Source: Sphaeroforma sirkka (taxonomy: Eukaryota; Opisthokonta; Ichthyosporea; Ichthyophonida). From it: 64,000 nucleotides of DNA. The position numbers were made by a program, and so were the translations under genes. Shown here in pieces: positions 1-12,794 of this stretch; positions within the stretch are counted from its first letter, which is position 1, and the number at the start of each line of letters is the position of its first letter. The DNA lies in contig LUCW03001835.1 in assembly GCA_001586965.3 (NCBI GenBank), positions 1 to 64,000 of the forward strand, written 5' to 3'. The notes below the pieces were generated by a model. It was not told the DNA's origin. It saw only the letters and a list, made by a program, of their open reading frames with translations, and did no database searches.

Positions 1-2891
1 CAATTTGGCTTTTTTACTTTCATGATCTTTGATGGCAATCAGGTAAATAAATGTGATGACACTTTTGAGTAGAAAAGCGCATGATGTCCACAGTCCAATA
101 TCCAAAATAACTCCTCTTTTCTTTTTTAAAAAAATATACACTCACTGAGTTTTACTATTTACTATAGAGACAGAGAGAATTTGAGAAATAAACTAATAAA
201 GACACAGGCCATAGGGGCAAACACCTACCTGTGCGACGCTAAATAAACAGCTGGGATCCTGTGTGTGAATGCACTATGTGGGTAGTATGTACACTGTACA
301 GTGTATTTATTTCTAATTAGATACAGTGGAGTGAATAATAGTGACTACAGTCTGCCCGAAATGGATGACAGTCACACTGTCTCAGCGACTCAGGCACTCA
401 GCCCTGCACAGTCTTACAGTTATTTACAGCCTCACGGCCTCCCAGCCCTCACAGTCTCACAGTTGTTAGTTTAAATTTAGCGGTCTTTTAGTCGTTTATT
501 TTTTTAAGAATATAGGAATGGGTTATACACATATTTTTTGAGACACGTTTTAAAAAAATATAAAATATACTATTTCTAAAGAATTGTGCCAAAAATAATA
601 TCACATGTAATTTTTCAACGTTTCAGTTCAGAATAACAACAATTTCCAAACTAGTAAACGACAGGGATAATTAAAAATACTAGATAATTTACATACCAAA
701 TGCTAACCTTGTGTATTATCCCATTCTATATATTAAGATTAGTATGATACACAACATACTGGTCGTTTATTCTTTATCTGATCCTTATTTTTATCATTCT
801 AACAGGCCGCATGGGCCTGGTATTTCAAATGTTTCAAATGAAATAATTTAATATACTACAGAGGTACAGACAATATACCACATGTCATCATCAAAATCAC
901 ATAAAAATGCAGAAAACGTGATATGAAATCAAATTTCATTCGTCAATATCAATATTTCTATGCTACGAATCTATTGGACAGAGAATCAACTTTTTTTTTT
1001 TCTATCACATGCTAATTGAGAGAAAAGTGTATTCAGCCAATCCATGTTGAGAAATAGTGAATCAGCAACTAATCTTATATGTCATCACATGCTTTTGTTT
1101 CACTTTTGGTTTATTGTGGTGTCATGGACTCGGTGGGTGAGGTGAGAGCAGGACAGTAGGTCCACTCCTCCACACGTAGATACAAATCGTGCCCATGACT
1201 GTTTTTCAAAAAAAGCAATTTATTGCTCAATATATATTTTAAAAAAATTATCGATGGAATTCATTTTGCCAACGATGAAATGAAGAATAATACTTTTGCA
1301 CCAATAACTATTAGCAATTTTTATTTATTTATTTAACAAAACCGCGGCGCGAGTAGCAACGACCGCCCGACGCACATTTTTTTTCAAATGTCAAATATCA
1401 TATTTTTTAAACCTTCTAATAAATACATCGCCTTCAAACTTCGAAGGCTTCAATTGGACCATAAAACCAAATTGGTAACCCCCCTCCCCAACCAGCAGAC
1501 CCACGTCCCACACTCTCAGACCACAGAGACACAAAATATTTTCCTCTCTACTATTGTACTAGCATTTTTTATTTATTTATTCATTTTTAAAAATTAGTAT
1601 ATCATTGCCTACAAAACACAGTAGCCAGGCATCCTTTCTATTTTTATAATCTGGCCATGCATTTTTGGGAGACACATGAATTTTGTCTAGGCTATTTTAG
1701 AAGGCTATGAATGAATTATAAAACTACTACTAGTCTTTGATTTTGCCTTGGAATCTTGGATTTCATTTTTTTTTTCATTTTTTAAAATAGAAGTCTGTAT
1801 GTATGAGAATTTTTTTTAAATATATAAAATGTTTTTTATTTTTTTAACTGAAAACGGCTTTCAAATCTATTTGTTAAAAAAAAACTTTCAGATTCAGTCA
1901 ACAGACACCTTCGTTTAGAAAATAAATATCTAAAAAAGAAAATACCACCTGAAGTCCAAATGTCCCCAGAGTTCAGACTTTCGGACGAGCACCTTTTCGG
2001 ACCAAATAGTCCGGACAATATCTTTTTCTTTACCTCTAGCGAGCTCTTTTAGCTTGTCCAAAAAAAATCTGACCATGACCCTCTGGAAGTCTGTCCCGTA
2101 CTCCCGGGTGAATTCAAATTGAAATTCTATACCCCTTGGGAATGGGGCTTGGGAGAGGAGATGTGTTTCGAGCTTCTTTTTTTTTCTTTACCCAAAATGA
2201 AAATCTGGTGACTTCCAGAGGTTCATGATCCTAAAGGACTTGTCCGTTCCCCTTAATTGTACTTTTTTTCTAGAGATGGTCATGTTCACATGAATGACGC
2301 TACTTACTATTTTTGCGGGGGGATAGGAACTTGGATACCGGAAAAAATTGGGCGTATTTAGCTAAATATCATGAGATAATCCCGATTACCCTAAAATTGT
2401 TTCACCTCTTTTTTGTCCAAATTTTTTTATACTGGGACTCGAAACTTGTTTGCAGAATTGCAGTATGTACCAGAATACTGGTGTGTGAATTCACATGTGG
2501 CTTACCACATTGTGAATTATATAGCATATGTTGATATGATAACCTATAAATGAAGTACAATATATAATGTATATAAATAACAATAGCGGCAATACTCGCC
2601 TGTTAGGTGCGAAAACCCAGTGCATACGTTCTGTAGTGTTGGTTTGGGTGCGGGATACAGTAGTTTATGAGACACCACCGAAGTGGGCGGGATACAGTAG
2701 TTTGTGAGACACCACCGAAGTGGGCTCTCAGAGATATTTCTACCAAATTGTAACTGCTTACGGCCAACAACTGAGTCAACGCATGCATCATCAATGGAAA
2801 CATAAATTGAAGTGAAGTCGATGCTTGAACGCTTTATTAGAAGAAGCATTTGATATATACGTATGTGCGTTACTGTACCAGGGTATGTAAG
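1..2891. other. AT-rich DNA without a recognisable gene
   Basis: I see no convincing coding region on either strand. Open frames here are under 105 codons, low in complexity and without a recognisable motif. The stretch has many A and T runs. Positions about 360-470 are locally rich in CACAG/CTCAC words, and about 1890-2020 contains several GTCC/CGGAC words. A short tandem repeat at 2651-2724 is listed separately. The region ends where family A LTR sequence begins. Confidence 0.6.
2651..2724. repeat. Two-copy 37-base tandem repeat
   Basis: Two adjacent 37-base units, each starting CGGGATACAGTAG and ending CCGAAGTGGG, differ at about one position. No protein or RNA role is visible. Confidence 0.85.
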
Positions 2892-3422
2892 TTTAGCAGT
2901 GGTAGCTTGTGTAAGAATGATCGGGACTGCCTCTTGTTAAGAGCCTAAATATCCTCGATCACACAGGGCGTACCTCTAGCTGTTCTTTATTGAATAATTT
3001 TTCACTAGAAGTACTAAATGTTCATGACCACTTGCCTAATTTGTAAATAGACATAATAACGTAAGTCACGTTAATACATTAGCTGATATAAATAAAGTTC
3101 CATCTGAAGAAAAGTTAAAAAAAAAAAAAAGACTTATTGGATTTTGGAGATTGGCGGGAGGACCAAAATCAATAAGTAGTAGTTCGGAGATTATAAAATT
3201 TAGTTTATAATATCCTACATCTACTAATGTCTCAAATAGGTCCAAGTAGATGAGTCATACCAAATACTCAGGCTATTGGAGCCATCAAAGTGAATTTTAG
3301 AACACTTTGGAAATATTGAAAAAAAAAGAGCTTGTACTAATTATTTAAAATACAAATAAAAACCAATGTATTATCTCAATTGATCTTGATATTTTAGACT
3401 GACCGGAGGCCGTATTTCTACA
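2892..3422 (-). repeat. A1 left (3') LTR, partial
   Basis: It matches the other family A LTRs from the TTTAGCAGTGGTAGC block to the terminal GTATTTCTACA. Its outer part, about 75 bases in full copies, is not present. Directly inside it on the minus strand lies a G-rich tract of the polypurine-tract type followed by TGTAG, the usual start of a 3' LTR. Confidence 0.85.
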
Positions 3423-3530
3423 TAGCCCCAGTAGCTTTTAGAACTACGAACGTACGTTAAGATACGATCTAGTTGGTAAAGCGAAAACCAAAGTAAAAAA
3501 ACGGTTTCGGTCATGACTTATCAGTAAGTA

Positions 3531-6500
3531 TGTGTGCCTATATGTACGAGTTCAAGACTCATGTTGTACTCTATGTCGTTTAGTATTTGGTCCAGTAACC
3601 ATTTCCGATGTAGGCGCCTTACGTTTATTATTTGGTAAGGTATTAGCAAAGGCTGTTCTTCATTAGTAAGTAAGTTTGAACAATTTTCTGCACTGTTGGT
3701 AAGCAGATCAGAAAGTTTAGTCACGTAGGAAGTAGGTGGCAAATAGGGAATTTCAGATCCGTCAGGGTTTGTAGTCACCTGAGGAAACCCTTTTCGTTTA
3801 TCTCGTGTGTTCTTATGTAAACGCTTATTCCATTTCTTATTAAAGATACGAAGAAAGTCTTGAGAGATTCACGAAATGCATCGGAGGTTAGCCAAGCTAC
3901 TGTCCCATCCATGAAACGGGTCTTGTAGTAAGTGTAACCGTCTTCGGATGTTTTGTCAATTATATCTTTGACTTGTGACTCCATAACTGGTACATCAGAA
4001 TCAAATGAGCGAGCGAATGAGAGTTCGGAGGTAGGGATACGGTGAGTGCCTAGATTGGTTGCGCTAGTACCATCAATGTTATTCACTTCGTCGTAAGTAT
4101 CACTCTTCTCATCATGGTAGGAAATAACAAAAGGTCCTATCGTCTTAGAAGAGAGTTCGGTAACGTTGGCGTTTCGATTTATAATGTTAACGTAATCGCC
4201 GACTTTGAACTGAACAATGTTCTTAGTGTTATTCCATCGGTCATACGCTTTAAGTAGGACGCGATTCTTGTGCTCAGTAAACAGGGGTAAACAACGTTCT
4301 GCATATGCTCGATCTTTTTTGAAGCCACGGGGGGGTAGCGTGTTTCTCGGGCGCAGTTTTATCAAACGTTGCTTGTAATTCACTATAGCGGCCAAAGAAA
4401 TAGTGAAACAGGGTGTTCCAGTTTGAGGATTCATGCAGTTATTCATTTGAGTCTGAACCCATTTCAAAAATGATAAGGCCACATATCCTCAACGTCGTCT
4501 AGTGCGGTACAAGAGTTTCTTAAGTTCTCTATGACGTGTCTCATTTGCACCCTGCGTTTGAGGTTTGTAAGGAACACCACGCCTATGGGTCATGCCTGAT
4601 ACAGTATAAGTGCCTCCATTACGTCGGTACAAAACTCACTACCGTTATCAGAACATAGTACTCGGGGAAACCGAAGTCATTAAAGACGTGATAGCATAAT
4701 TCTGCCACTGTTTGTGGACGTTTGTTCGGTATTGCATAAAGCAAGTTATAGCCCGAAGCCACACATAAGAAATGACAGATATATACATCGCCAGTATGCT
4801 TGGATCGCGGGAGTTTAACCAAATCGACTATGACTCGGCGCATCGGTTGGTCTTCTGTCACTTTTTTAGGGGTGCCCAACCGTATCGCTTGATCTGGTTC
4901 TTTTCACAATCAGTACAGCGTCGGTATACTTCACGTATGGTTTCTTTCAGCGCCGGGTGATCAAGCCCTGCACGAATAGCCATTTTATAAGTATGCTCAT
5001 ATGCTCGATGCGTTAAATTATGTATAATTTTAACTCTACTTTCGAGCTCCTCTAAGTCAGTCAGATTCTGCGTAACGCTGGCTGGATGAACCATAGTCCT
5101 GTTGGAAAGGGCAACCTCAGTATCAGGAGGGGTAGAGTCCTGAGATACATAATTGACAACATTGGATTGTTGAAGTATCTTCTTCAGTTGTTTCGCAACT
5201 CCTGGCTGTTCTTTAAGCAGCGCTTTAAGTAGTTGAGTGCGAGCTTCAGGTTCTCTTAGAGTTTTGAGTCTTTGATCCATGGCCTTAGCTAGTTCCATGT
5301 TTTTTACGATCTAATGCCGTTTCAATCGGCATTACCTCGACTACAATCTTGTTGGGTGCATGTGTTGTACGAGTCTTGAGCTTTTGTTCAAACTCTTTAG
5401 ACTCCTCTAGTTTAGCTAAGAATTCGGTTGAGGGTTTCCACTTAGTGGTACCTGCAGGACCGATGCGACAAACAATGGTGTGTTTCCAAGGCGTCTTCTT
5501 AATAGAATAGGATCCCTGATACAAGAACGTGTCGGTTTCACGGTCGACATAAATAGGTTCGTCTTGAATCATATTAATTAAATCACGTATCCATGGGTCG
5601 GAGTTACGTAAGGGACAACACAGCGTAATGGTAGATTTAGTAATATTAACATAATTTAACAACTGTGCGATAAGTTGACAAGGTGGGTTAGCCCACGCAT
5701 TATGCTTTGATAAGTCAAGCTGAAATGCATCACCTTTAGGATGAGTCAACGACCTATATTCAGAAACCTGTTTGTTATGTTCTGCGGCGAACATATCAAC
5801 AGTAAATGGACCCCATCGTGATTGAGCGAGGTTAAACCATTTCTTATTTAGCATCAATCGGTTGCTAATAACTCTTTGACTGTTTTCTGGTAGTCGGGCA
5901 CAAGTCGAGAGAGCATGTGTCAGGAAGATGGTTATGTATTCCTGGAATGTGTGTTATATAAAAGCGAACTTGGCAATAATGTCATGCCAGCGGCTCACCA
6001 ACTGTGAATCAGGGTTCATATCTTTTAAGTATGTTAAAGACTTTTGATCACAGGCGACAGTAAAGTAACTTCCATAAAAAGGTAGTCTTTAAACTGTCTT
6101 AGCGCAGTAACTATAGCAAGGAGCTCTTGTTTAACGGTAGGGTAATTCCGTTGACTCTTATTATAACTCTTGCTAAAGAATTGTATGTAGCGCGGTTTAC
6201 CATTTATCGTTTGGTAAAGCACTCCACCTACCGCTCGATCTGAAGCGTCGGTTGCTACTTGGAATGGGACACCATCCACAGGGTACTGCATGATGGGTGC
6301 GTCCATTACTTTACTTTTGACTAGTTTAAATGCATCATCACATTCTTTTAGTCAAAGCTTTCCCAAAGGTCCTTTGTGCAGCCGTAGGTGACTGAAGGCT
6401 TTAAGTAATGAGAAAGATGCGGTACCGAATCCGAGAAGAAGTTAACAAACCCACACACAGAGTTCACATCTCTTCCAGTAATTGGTGTTGATAAATCCAA

Positions 6501-7740
6501 CAGAAACTGTTTCTTGCCAGGATCAATTTCTACCCCTGCTGCAGATACTTTGTAGCCAAGTAATGTATATAGTATCTTTAGCAAAAGAACACTTGTCTTC
6601 GTTAATCTTAAGTTTAGCATGATTAAGTCGCTTTAAGACTTCTTTAACGAGTTTAGCATGTTCATGTGCTGTCTTTGTAAAGATAACTATATCATCTAAA
6701 TAGACTGATACGTTATACGACAGGTCCGCAAATAGTTCCATCATAACTTGTTGGAAGAAAGAAGGTAACATGTGTAAGCCTTCAGGTGCACCTTTAAACT
6801 GGTACTTCTTACCTTGCCAAGTAAAGGAAAAGTATTTCCTATGAGAGGCTATATATCTGTAGTTGATGGAATGCAGCTTTTAAGTCTATCTTTGGAAAGA
6901 TAGTCGCACCCTCCATTTTGCGTAGTATCTCGCTTATCTTAGGTAAAGGAAAACTATGTTGCGGAATTAGTTTGTTGATTGGCGACAGGTCTAGTACTAC
7001 TCTTGTTTTTTACTAAACGTTCCATCAGATTTATATTGATCGACCGCTAAGAGAGCTAAGTTAACTGGGGTTGCATCATAATTGATTTCAATTAGACCCT
7101 GTTTTAACCAATCTTCGATTTGGGTTTTGACAACGTCTTTGTGTCTCCAACTCACGTAGTTATGTGAAGGACACTTTAACTTAGAGAAGTCGACGTTTGT
7201 TAAGTCAAGTCTAACGTACCCATTAGAGAACTTAAACATACACCAGTCAGTTATTGCAATCTTCCTGTTTTGTATAATTAAGTCCATAATTATATCGGTG
7301 AAGTGCGGAATCATATCCTTTGCTTCACCTTCCGGAGGTTTAGGTATCTTTAACATATTATCATCTGACTGATCTTTATTCGGGTCTAGCCCATTAGGCA
7401 GACCAGTGAGTGTTATACCTAAACTGAAGATCAGTCAGTCATACCTATAATTAAATCGTATTTCTGAGACATGTCAGTAACGATTAGGTGAGTCTTCACT
7501 TCTCTTCTATCTGACTGAGCATTATGTGTGCATAGTCAATGGCTTGTTCGCAAGTAGTAACTTTGCCATTTCCCAAGATTAAATCAGTTGTTTCGTTATG
7601 GACAGCCATAGCCATATCTGTAGCGTAGGCTACTCGGCATGAATAGCAGAGACTTCAGCCCCTGGATCAAATAGTGCCATAACTTTTTCTCCATTTACGA
7701 AAACTGTTTGAAAGATACGTTCATCTCCTTTGGTATAGAT
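3531..7740 (-). pseudogene. pol: A1 protease-pol region (fossil)
   Basis: On the minus strand the parts run, from high to low coordinates: retropepsin-like segment (about 7400-7740), reverse transcriptase (about 6350-7360, with YLDD), RNase H (about 5900-6350, with ATDAS), the methylase-like domain (about 5290-5860, with VDMFA, GDAF and NPP), integrase zinc-binding and DDE core (about 4500-5290), and the GPF module plus chromodomain-like tail (about 3530-4480). All parts have near-identical partners in A2. The region is broken in many places and cannot give a full polyprotein. Confidence 0.88.
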
Positions 7741-7800
7741 TTTTTATTGAACATTTTCTCATAATCTTGCTCTAGTGCGCACATATGGTACTGTCAGTGC

Positions 7801-9832
7801 TTAACTGGACGTCTGGTAAGTCCTTGCAATCCTCTCTTTGTGCCAACCGTTAGTACCCTTGCAAGTAGCACACTCTTTCATATAGTGTCCAAAATCTGGC
7901 TTGCCTGGTGCACATAACAGGGTCGTGTCTCTACCATTCCACTTGCCATTACGTTTTGTGAGGTTGTAACCACACTTCTTGCAAGGCGCTCTCACCTTCT
8001 TATCACCTTTCGGTTCGGTAGAAGTAGAGCCAGTACCCCCCTCCAGTAGTAGTGCGAGGTTTCTTAGTACTACGCGCAGTATTAGTCTCTACTGCGTTTT
8101 CTTAGAGTGGGCTGGGTGTAGCTCGTGGTACTAAGTACTCTAGTAGTAGAGGAATTGGTATGCTTGTGTACTATCTTCTCAAAGACAGACCAAGGCATAG
8201 ATCGCAAATCACCATAGGCGATGATGTCATCATTGACTTTCTTAAAGAGGTTAGCTCCCAGAGTCTCCATCATCTGACAAATTAATAAATATTCGCCAGT
8301 ATAGGTACGACCACCCATCCAGTATTCATATGTGTCATATGAGCTAGAGCACCTCGAATAGTGGTATCGTTCGCAAAGAACTTGCGAGACTCTAGAAGTT
8401 CACGGTCACGTGCATCTTCAAAAAAAGGTGTTAAGTATATTATCACGCAACTGGTGCCAGGGGTAGGGCTTTCCAGTTGGGCTCATGACCTTCAAGATAG
8501 TTCGCCATTCACCTGGCTCACAGAAATGAATAAAGGCATTCATCATCTGCTTATCCCTAAGGCTGGCAGACTCCTTAAGTTGGTCGAAGGCCTTCAGTGT
8601 CTCCACTGTACTCTCATTAGTAGAGAAATCGACCTCAGCCTGCGCGTTACCTAGCTGCTTTATAAAGCTTGGTTCTAAGTGTTCACGAGGCTCATGCTCA
8701 GTGCTACGGGCTGCTAGTGCCAAGATGGTGTCTATTTCCTTTCTCTTGTTATCGATTAGATAGCGAATGTTATCCGCTTTCCTATCGTCAAGGTCAGAGT
8801 CATTCAATAGACGGTCCTCAAGGACTTGCATACCAGAGCGTAATAGCCTGAGACGAGTATGTCTGGTTCTCACTTCCTCATCCTCAGGATTAGAGCGGGA
8901 ACTCTCTAACGAGGTACTGGTGTAGCGATTGCCAAAATCGTGATTACCAGGGTTGGTTGGCAAATGAGGGTCGATATTACGAGGATGGTAAGCCTCATCG
9001 AGTTCCATACGATCATATCCTCTGACAGGGTTAGGTTTGTCAAGAGGATGGTCGATGGTAGCATCAGAGCTATAGAGATTAATTTTTTGAAATATTATCT
9101 CTCTCGCAGTGGTAACTGGCTTAGTAGTAGTAAACATACTGGCTGGTAAACCAGTAGGTCTCGGGTTCGAAACCCGGCCCGAAATTTTTTTCTTCTTCGG
9201 TATAGGAAGAATATCAGCCAAGTGGGACACGATAGAGGTCCACAACTGCTGCTGCCGCTAGCTCCTTCAAGAGCGCTTCAGTGCAGTTCAATTGGCGTCG
9301 AGATTGAGAGGATCCAACCACTCGTTGTCGAGTTATGGCGTCCTCAGCTTCGGCCCCAAGATTTGAGCTGAATGGAATGGCTTCTCCATCGATGGCGAAA
9401 CCGAAATTTTCGGACAGGTCCAATACTTCCTTTTCACGCCGGATTTGTGCTGGAGTGTCCTTTAGATGTGGAGTTATAATGCCCCCGATTTCGTATCCAC
9501 GAATTTTCCAGCCTTTCGACGTTTATCCCCAATATTTGACGGCACGTGGTCAGGGGCAAGCTGGGGTCCTGAGCTTCACTCCTAGGTGATACACGGACGC
9601 TGGCGAGCCTTTCCGCGGTAGTAGATACCTCTTCTTCCAAGGCTTTAGGATCCGACGAGTCATCCTCAGAATAATCCTCTGTACCAACCTCAGAATTTGC
9701 TTCCCCAACAGTATCCTCGGCAGGCTCAACTCCAGACAGGCTAGGTGTTTCCACAGGGACCTCAGGAACCTCGGCAGGCTTAGCAGGCTTAGAGCTAGCG
9801 GCTCCCTTGCCTTTAGAAGTACCCTTAGCCAT
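7801..9832 (-). pseudogene. gag: A1 gag region (fossil)
   Basis: This is the capsid-type region of family A. It starts at an ATG at 9832 about 80 bases inside the 5' LTR, the same start as in A2. The N-terminal third is acidic and rich in Pro, Ala, Ser and Glu; the middle is charged and helical-looking. The C-terminal end has clustered Cys and His residues (CKKC, then GHYMKEC and CATC) that look like a zinc-binding nucleic-acid module. It carries a single copy of the 0.77 kb segment that is doubled in A2. Broken. Confidence 0.85.
9112..9186 (+). other. tRNA-like sequence antisense to A1 gag
   Basis: The plus strand has a TGGCTTAG A-box-like word, a hairpin ACTGG...CCAGT, and a near-perfect T-arm: TCGGG, loop TTCGAAA, CCCGG. 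The B box reads GGTTCGAAACC. The acceptor strands do not pair, so I do not call it a functional tRNA. The same sequence occurs in both gag repeats of A2, so it is a family-level feature. Confidence 0.45.
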
Positions 9833-9911
9833 AGTATTTGCTGGATAGTAAATCGATGTCAGACAGTCTAGAAGCAGTACACTACTGTAACTACTATATA
9901 ACTGAAAAATA

Positions 9912-10424
9912 TGTAAACTTCGATGGAAATTACTAGGTTTCAAACTATATTAAACTAAAATACAATTTAGTCAGTTAGGATTTAGCAGTGGTAGCTAGCT
10001 TGTGTAAGAATGATCGGGACTGCCTCTTGTTAAGAGCCTAAATATCCTCGATCACACAGGGCGTACCTCTAGCTGTTCTTTATTGAATAATTTTCACTAG
10101 AAGTACTAAATGTTCATGACCACTTGCCTAATTTGTAAATAGACATAATAACGTAAGTCACGTTAATACATTAGCTGATATAAATAAAGTTCCATCTGAA
10201 GAAAAGTTAAAAAAAAGAAAAAAAGACTTATTGGATTTTGGAGATTGGCGGGAGGACCAAAATCTATAAGTAGTAGTTCGGAGATTATAAAATTTAGTTT
10301 ATAATATCCTACATCTACTAATGTCTCAAATAGGTCCAAGTAGATGAGTCATACCAAATACTCAGGCTATTGGAGCCATCAAAGTGAATTTAGAACACTT
10401 TGGAAATATTGGAAAAGAGCTTGT
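9912..10424 (-). repeat. Left part of the middle family A LTR
   Basis: It starts TGTAAACTTCGATGG (the inner 5' LTR boundary of A1) and matches the full LTR at 24450-25048 up to GAGCTTGT. There it joins family B sequence with a few bases of microhomology. Its last 55 bases (10370-10424) are repeated at 17060-17115, where the remainder of the LTR resumes. An AATAAA on the minus strand lies about 150 bases from the LTR end. Confidence 0.88.
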
Positions 10425-12741
10425 GACCCCGTGATGCCTTGCCACTCGCATACTTTCCGTATTTGAGGAAGGAGTGGGCTGTCCTTGGAACTAATACTGG
10501 GTCTCTTTGTAGAAGCGACTTGAATAACTGGAACCAAAGGCTCGTGGGGCGCCCACGGTAGACACACCGTAGCTGTGGCCTCTCTGATCGTATCTTGCGC
10601 AACATTCTATGGATTAATCTCCATGGTGGGTTCATCCATCCGTCTATATCTTTCCAACAATGTGCAAACGCTCCACCCCTGTCATCGTCGGTGTAGTTTG
10701 TGGCAAATGATGGTCCCTGATTTGAAGCAAAGACATCGACATTATTCTCACCCATAATCCGTTGCGCTTGCTCAAAGTAGTCGGAAAAAAAGTTGCCAAC
10801 ATTCTGCATATAGTACCTCCGGGTCCTCAGTCTCAACAGTTCCCTCATGAAGCCTAGACCACGCGTCTGGTAGCACGTTCTTTATACCCGGGATGTGCGA
10901 GATAGTAAAATTGAAAGGCGCTATGATGTGATGCCATCGTTGTAGCATCGGATTCAGCTTTTAGCTGTGTGTTCATATACACAAAAGCCTTGTGATCAGT
11001 CAACACTGAAAAGCGTTGACCTTCGAGATGATCCCGGAAGTGTGTGAGACCATATACCAAGGCCAATAATTCCTTCATGGGTGTTGCGTAATTGCGCTGT
11101 GCTGCGTTGAGGGTCTTGCTGAAGAACATTAGGTATTGCTTCTTTCCTTCTATGGTCTGAAACAATGCACCTCCAATACCGTAGTCGCTTGCATCCGTTT
11201 CGAGTTGTAAAGGTACTTCGTCGACGGGAAATTTCAACACTACTGCCTCAACTATGGCTTGCTTCATGGCATCCCAAGCTTGCTGGTGTCTCTGTTCCCA
11301 CCTGTCTCCAATGATTTCCTTAGGCTTCAGTCTTACAAATTCCCGGAGTGGGGGCACGCTACCTCTGCAAAGTTTGGTAGGTGCTCGTGAAGAAAGTTGG
11401 CTAATCCCAAGGCCGATGCAATGTCTTTGTACTTCTTCGGGGTTGGCCAGTCAATGAGCTTGGCCTGCTTTTCATGGCAAATATCAATTCCGGCCTTCGA
11501 TACTCGCTTCCCTAGGATCATGACTTCTTTGACTGCAAAATGACATTTTGAAGGGTTTAGCTTGAAACTGTGGTACGTCAGCCGCCGAATGACCTCTTTC
11601 ACTACTCGTACGTGTTCCTCGTAGTCATCTGTTGCTATTACGATGTCGTCCAGGTAGTGGTGTGCCGGAAGTCCTTGCAATATCACACTCAGTGTACGCT
11701 GAAACTGCTGCGTCAGTGTGTGTAGTCCAAATGGCGCTGATGTAAAGGAATACTGGCATTTGCCGTGTGTGAAACTGAATAGATACTGAGAATCAGGGTG
11801 AATTGGGAGTCGATGGTACGCTGCGGTTAGATCAATGTCGTGTAATATCTCTTCCCTTTGATGTTACCAATGATGTCGTTGATACGGGGAATAATGAACT
11901 GATCCGCCGGTATTAATGCATTCACCGCTCTGAGGTCCAAACACACTCGCACTTTCTTTAGTTCTCCAGATTGAGTATACTCTGGCACGGCGAGCAAGGG
12001 TAAGTTGACGGAAGTGGCTGTATCCCTTTGAACTATGACCAAATCTTGAATCCACTTCTGCACCTGTCTATCTACCCATGGTATCCATTTGTCTGCTACA
12101 AAGTTCCTTACTGCCTTCCGCATCCTTGCAGCTTGATCTGGTGTCACTGGCAATCTAACTTCGCCTCCTTCCAGTCTGCACCTGTCCTTTTCTCGAATAC
12201 CGTCATTGTCCCTCAGTTCCTTGTCTAGTTCCAGGCGAACACCGGTTTCCTCGGTCAAATCTGGTGGTCGTCTCAGCAGTATTGGTTCCAATAGTTTGTC
12301 TAGCTCCGTTGGATCTATGGGTGAGAATGGCGATTGAAGGCCTCCCACGTATAGCCCTAAGCCAGGCATAAGATCCTGGCCTACGATCGCGTCGATAGCC
12401 GGTGGTAGATTCATTAGCTCGAAAGACTGTTCTGTGAGCTCTAGACCATATCGTACTGGAGTTTGTACGGTTGAGCCTATTCGCCGTGTACGAAGACTAC
12501 GATCAGCTAGGTATATATAGGATCCCTCCGGAGCCGACTTAATTTGCAATCCCCAATCGTGTGCGGATGTCGAATCAATGCAACTTCTGTTTGCCCCAGA
12601 ATCCACTAACGCCCTGCATGTCTTACCGTTAATCAGGATGGATATGAATACTCGATTGTCCATTGAAAGTAATGGATCTTTGATCGATAGTATCACAGGT
12701 GTGCTAGACGGGAAAACTAAAGTTGCATCTACATCCGACAC
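10425..12741 (-). pseudogene. pol: B1 protease-RT-RNase H-methylase-like region (fossil)
   Basis: The parts on the minus strand are retropepsin (ALVDSGANRS, near 12600), reverse transcriptase (palm motif YLDDIVIAT near 11660), RNase H (LETDASDYGIGG near 11190) and the start of the methylase-like domain (VDVFA and WMNPPW, about 10480-10750). These match B2 closely. The integrase is missing because the fragment ends at the junction with LTR-A. Broken. Confidence 0.85.
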
Positions 12742-12794
12742 CCTTACGTCCTATTCCTGATCGCTGCCTATGGTTTCCCACGTTGCATCCTCTT

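Larger units (their letters stand above)
2892..10424 (-). mobile_element. Family A LTR retrotransposon copy A1 (fossil)
   Basis: This is a Ty3/gypsy-type element read on the minus strand. The 5' LTR is on the right (9912-10424) and the 3' LTR on the left (2892-3422). Internal order on the minus strand is gag, protease, reverse transcriptase, RNase H, methylase-like domain, integrase and chromodomain-like tail. It is near-identical to A2, so it is young in sequence terms, but it is heavily broken, with roughly a dozen or more disruptions. Both LTRs are incomplete at their outer sides. The right LTR is the left half of a middle LTR shared with A2. Confidence 0.9.

Noticed and set aside
1388-2849. 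Short frames of 60-101 codons in the first 2.9 kb
   Set aside because: Low complexity or spanning the 37-base repeat, with no motif or context.
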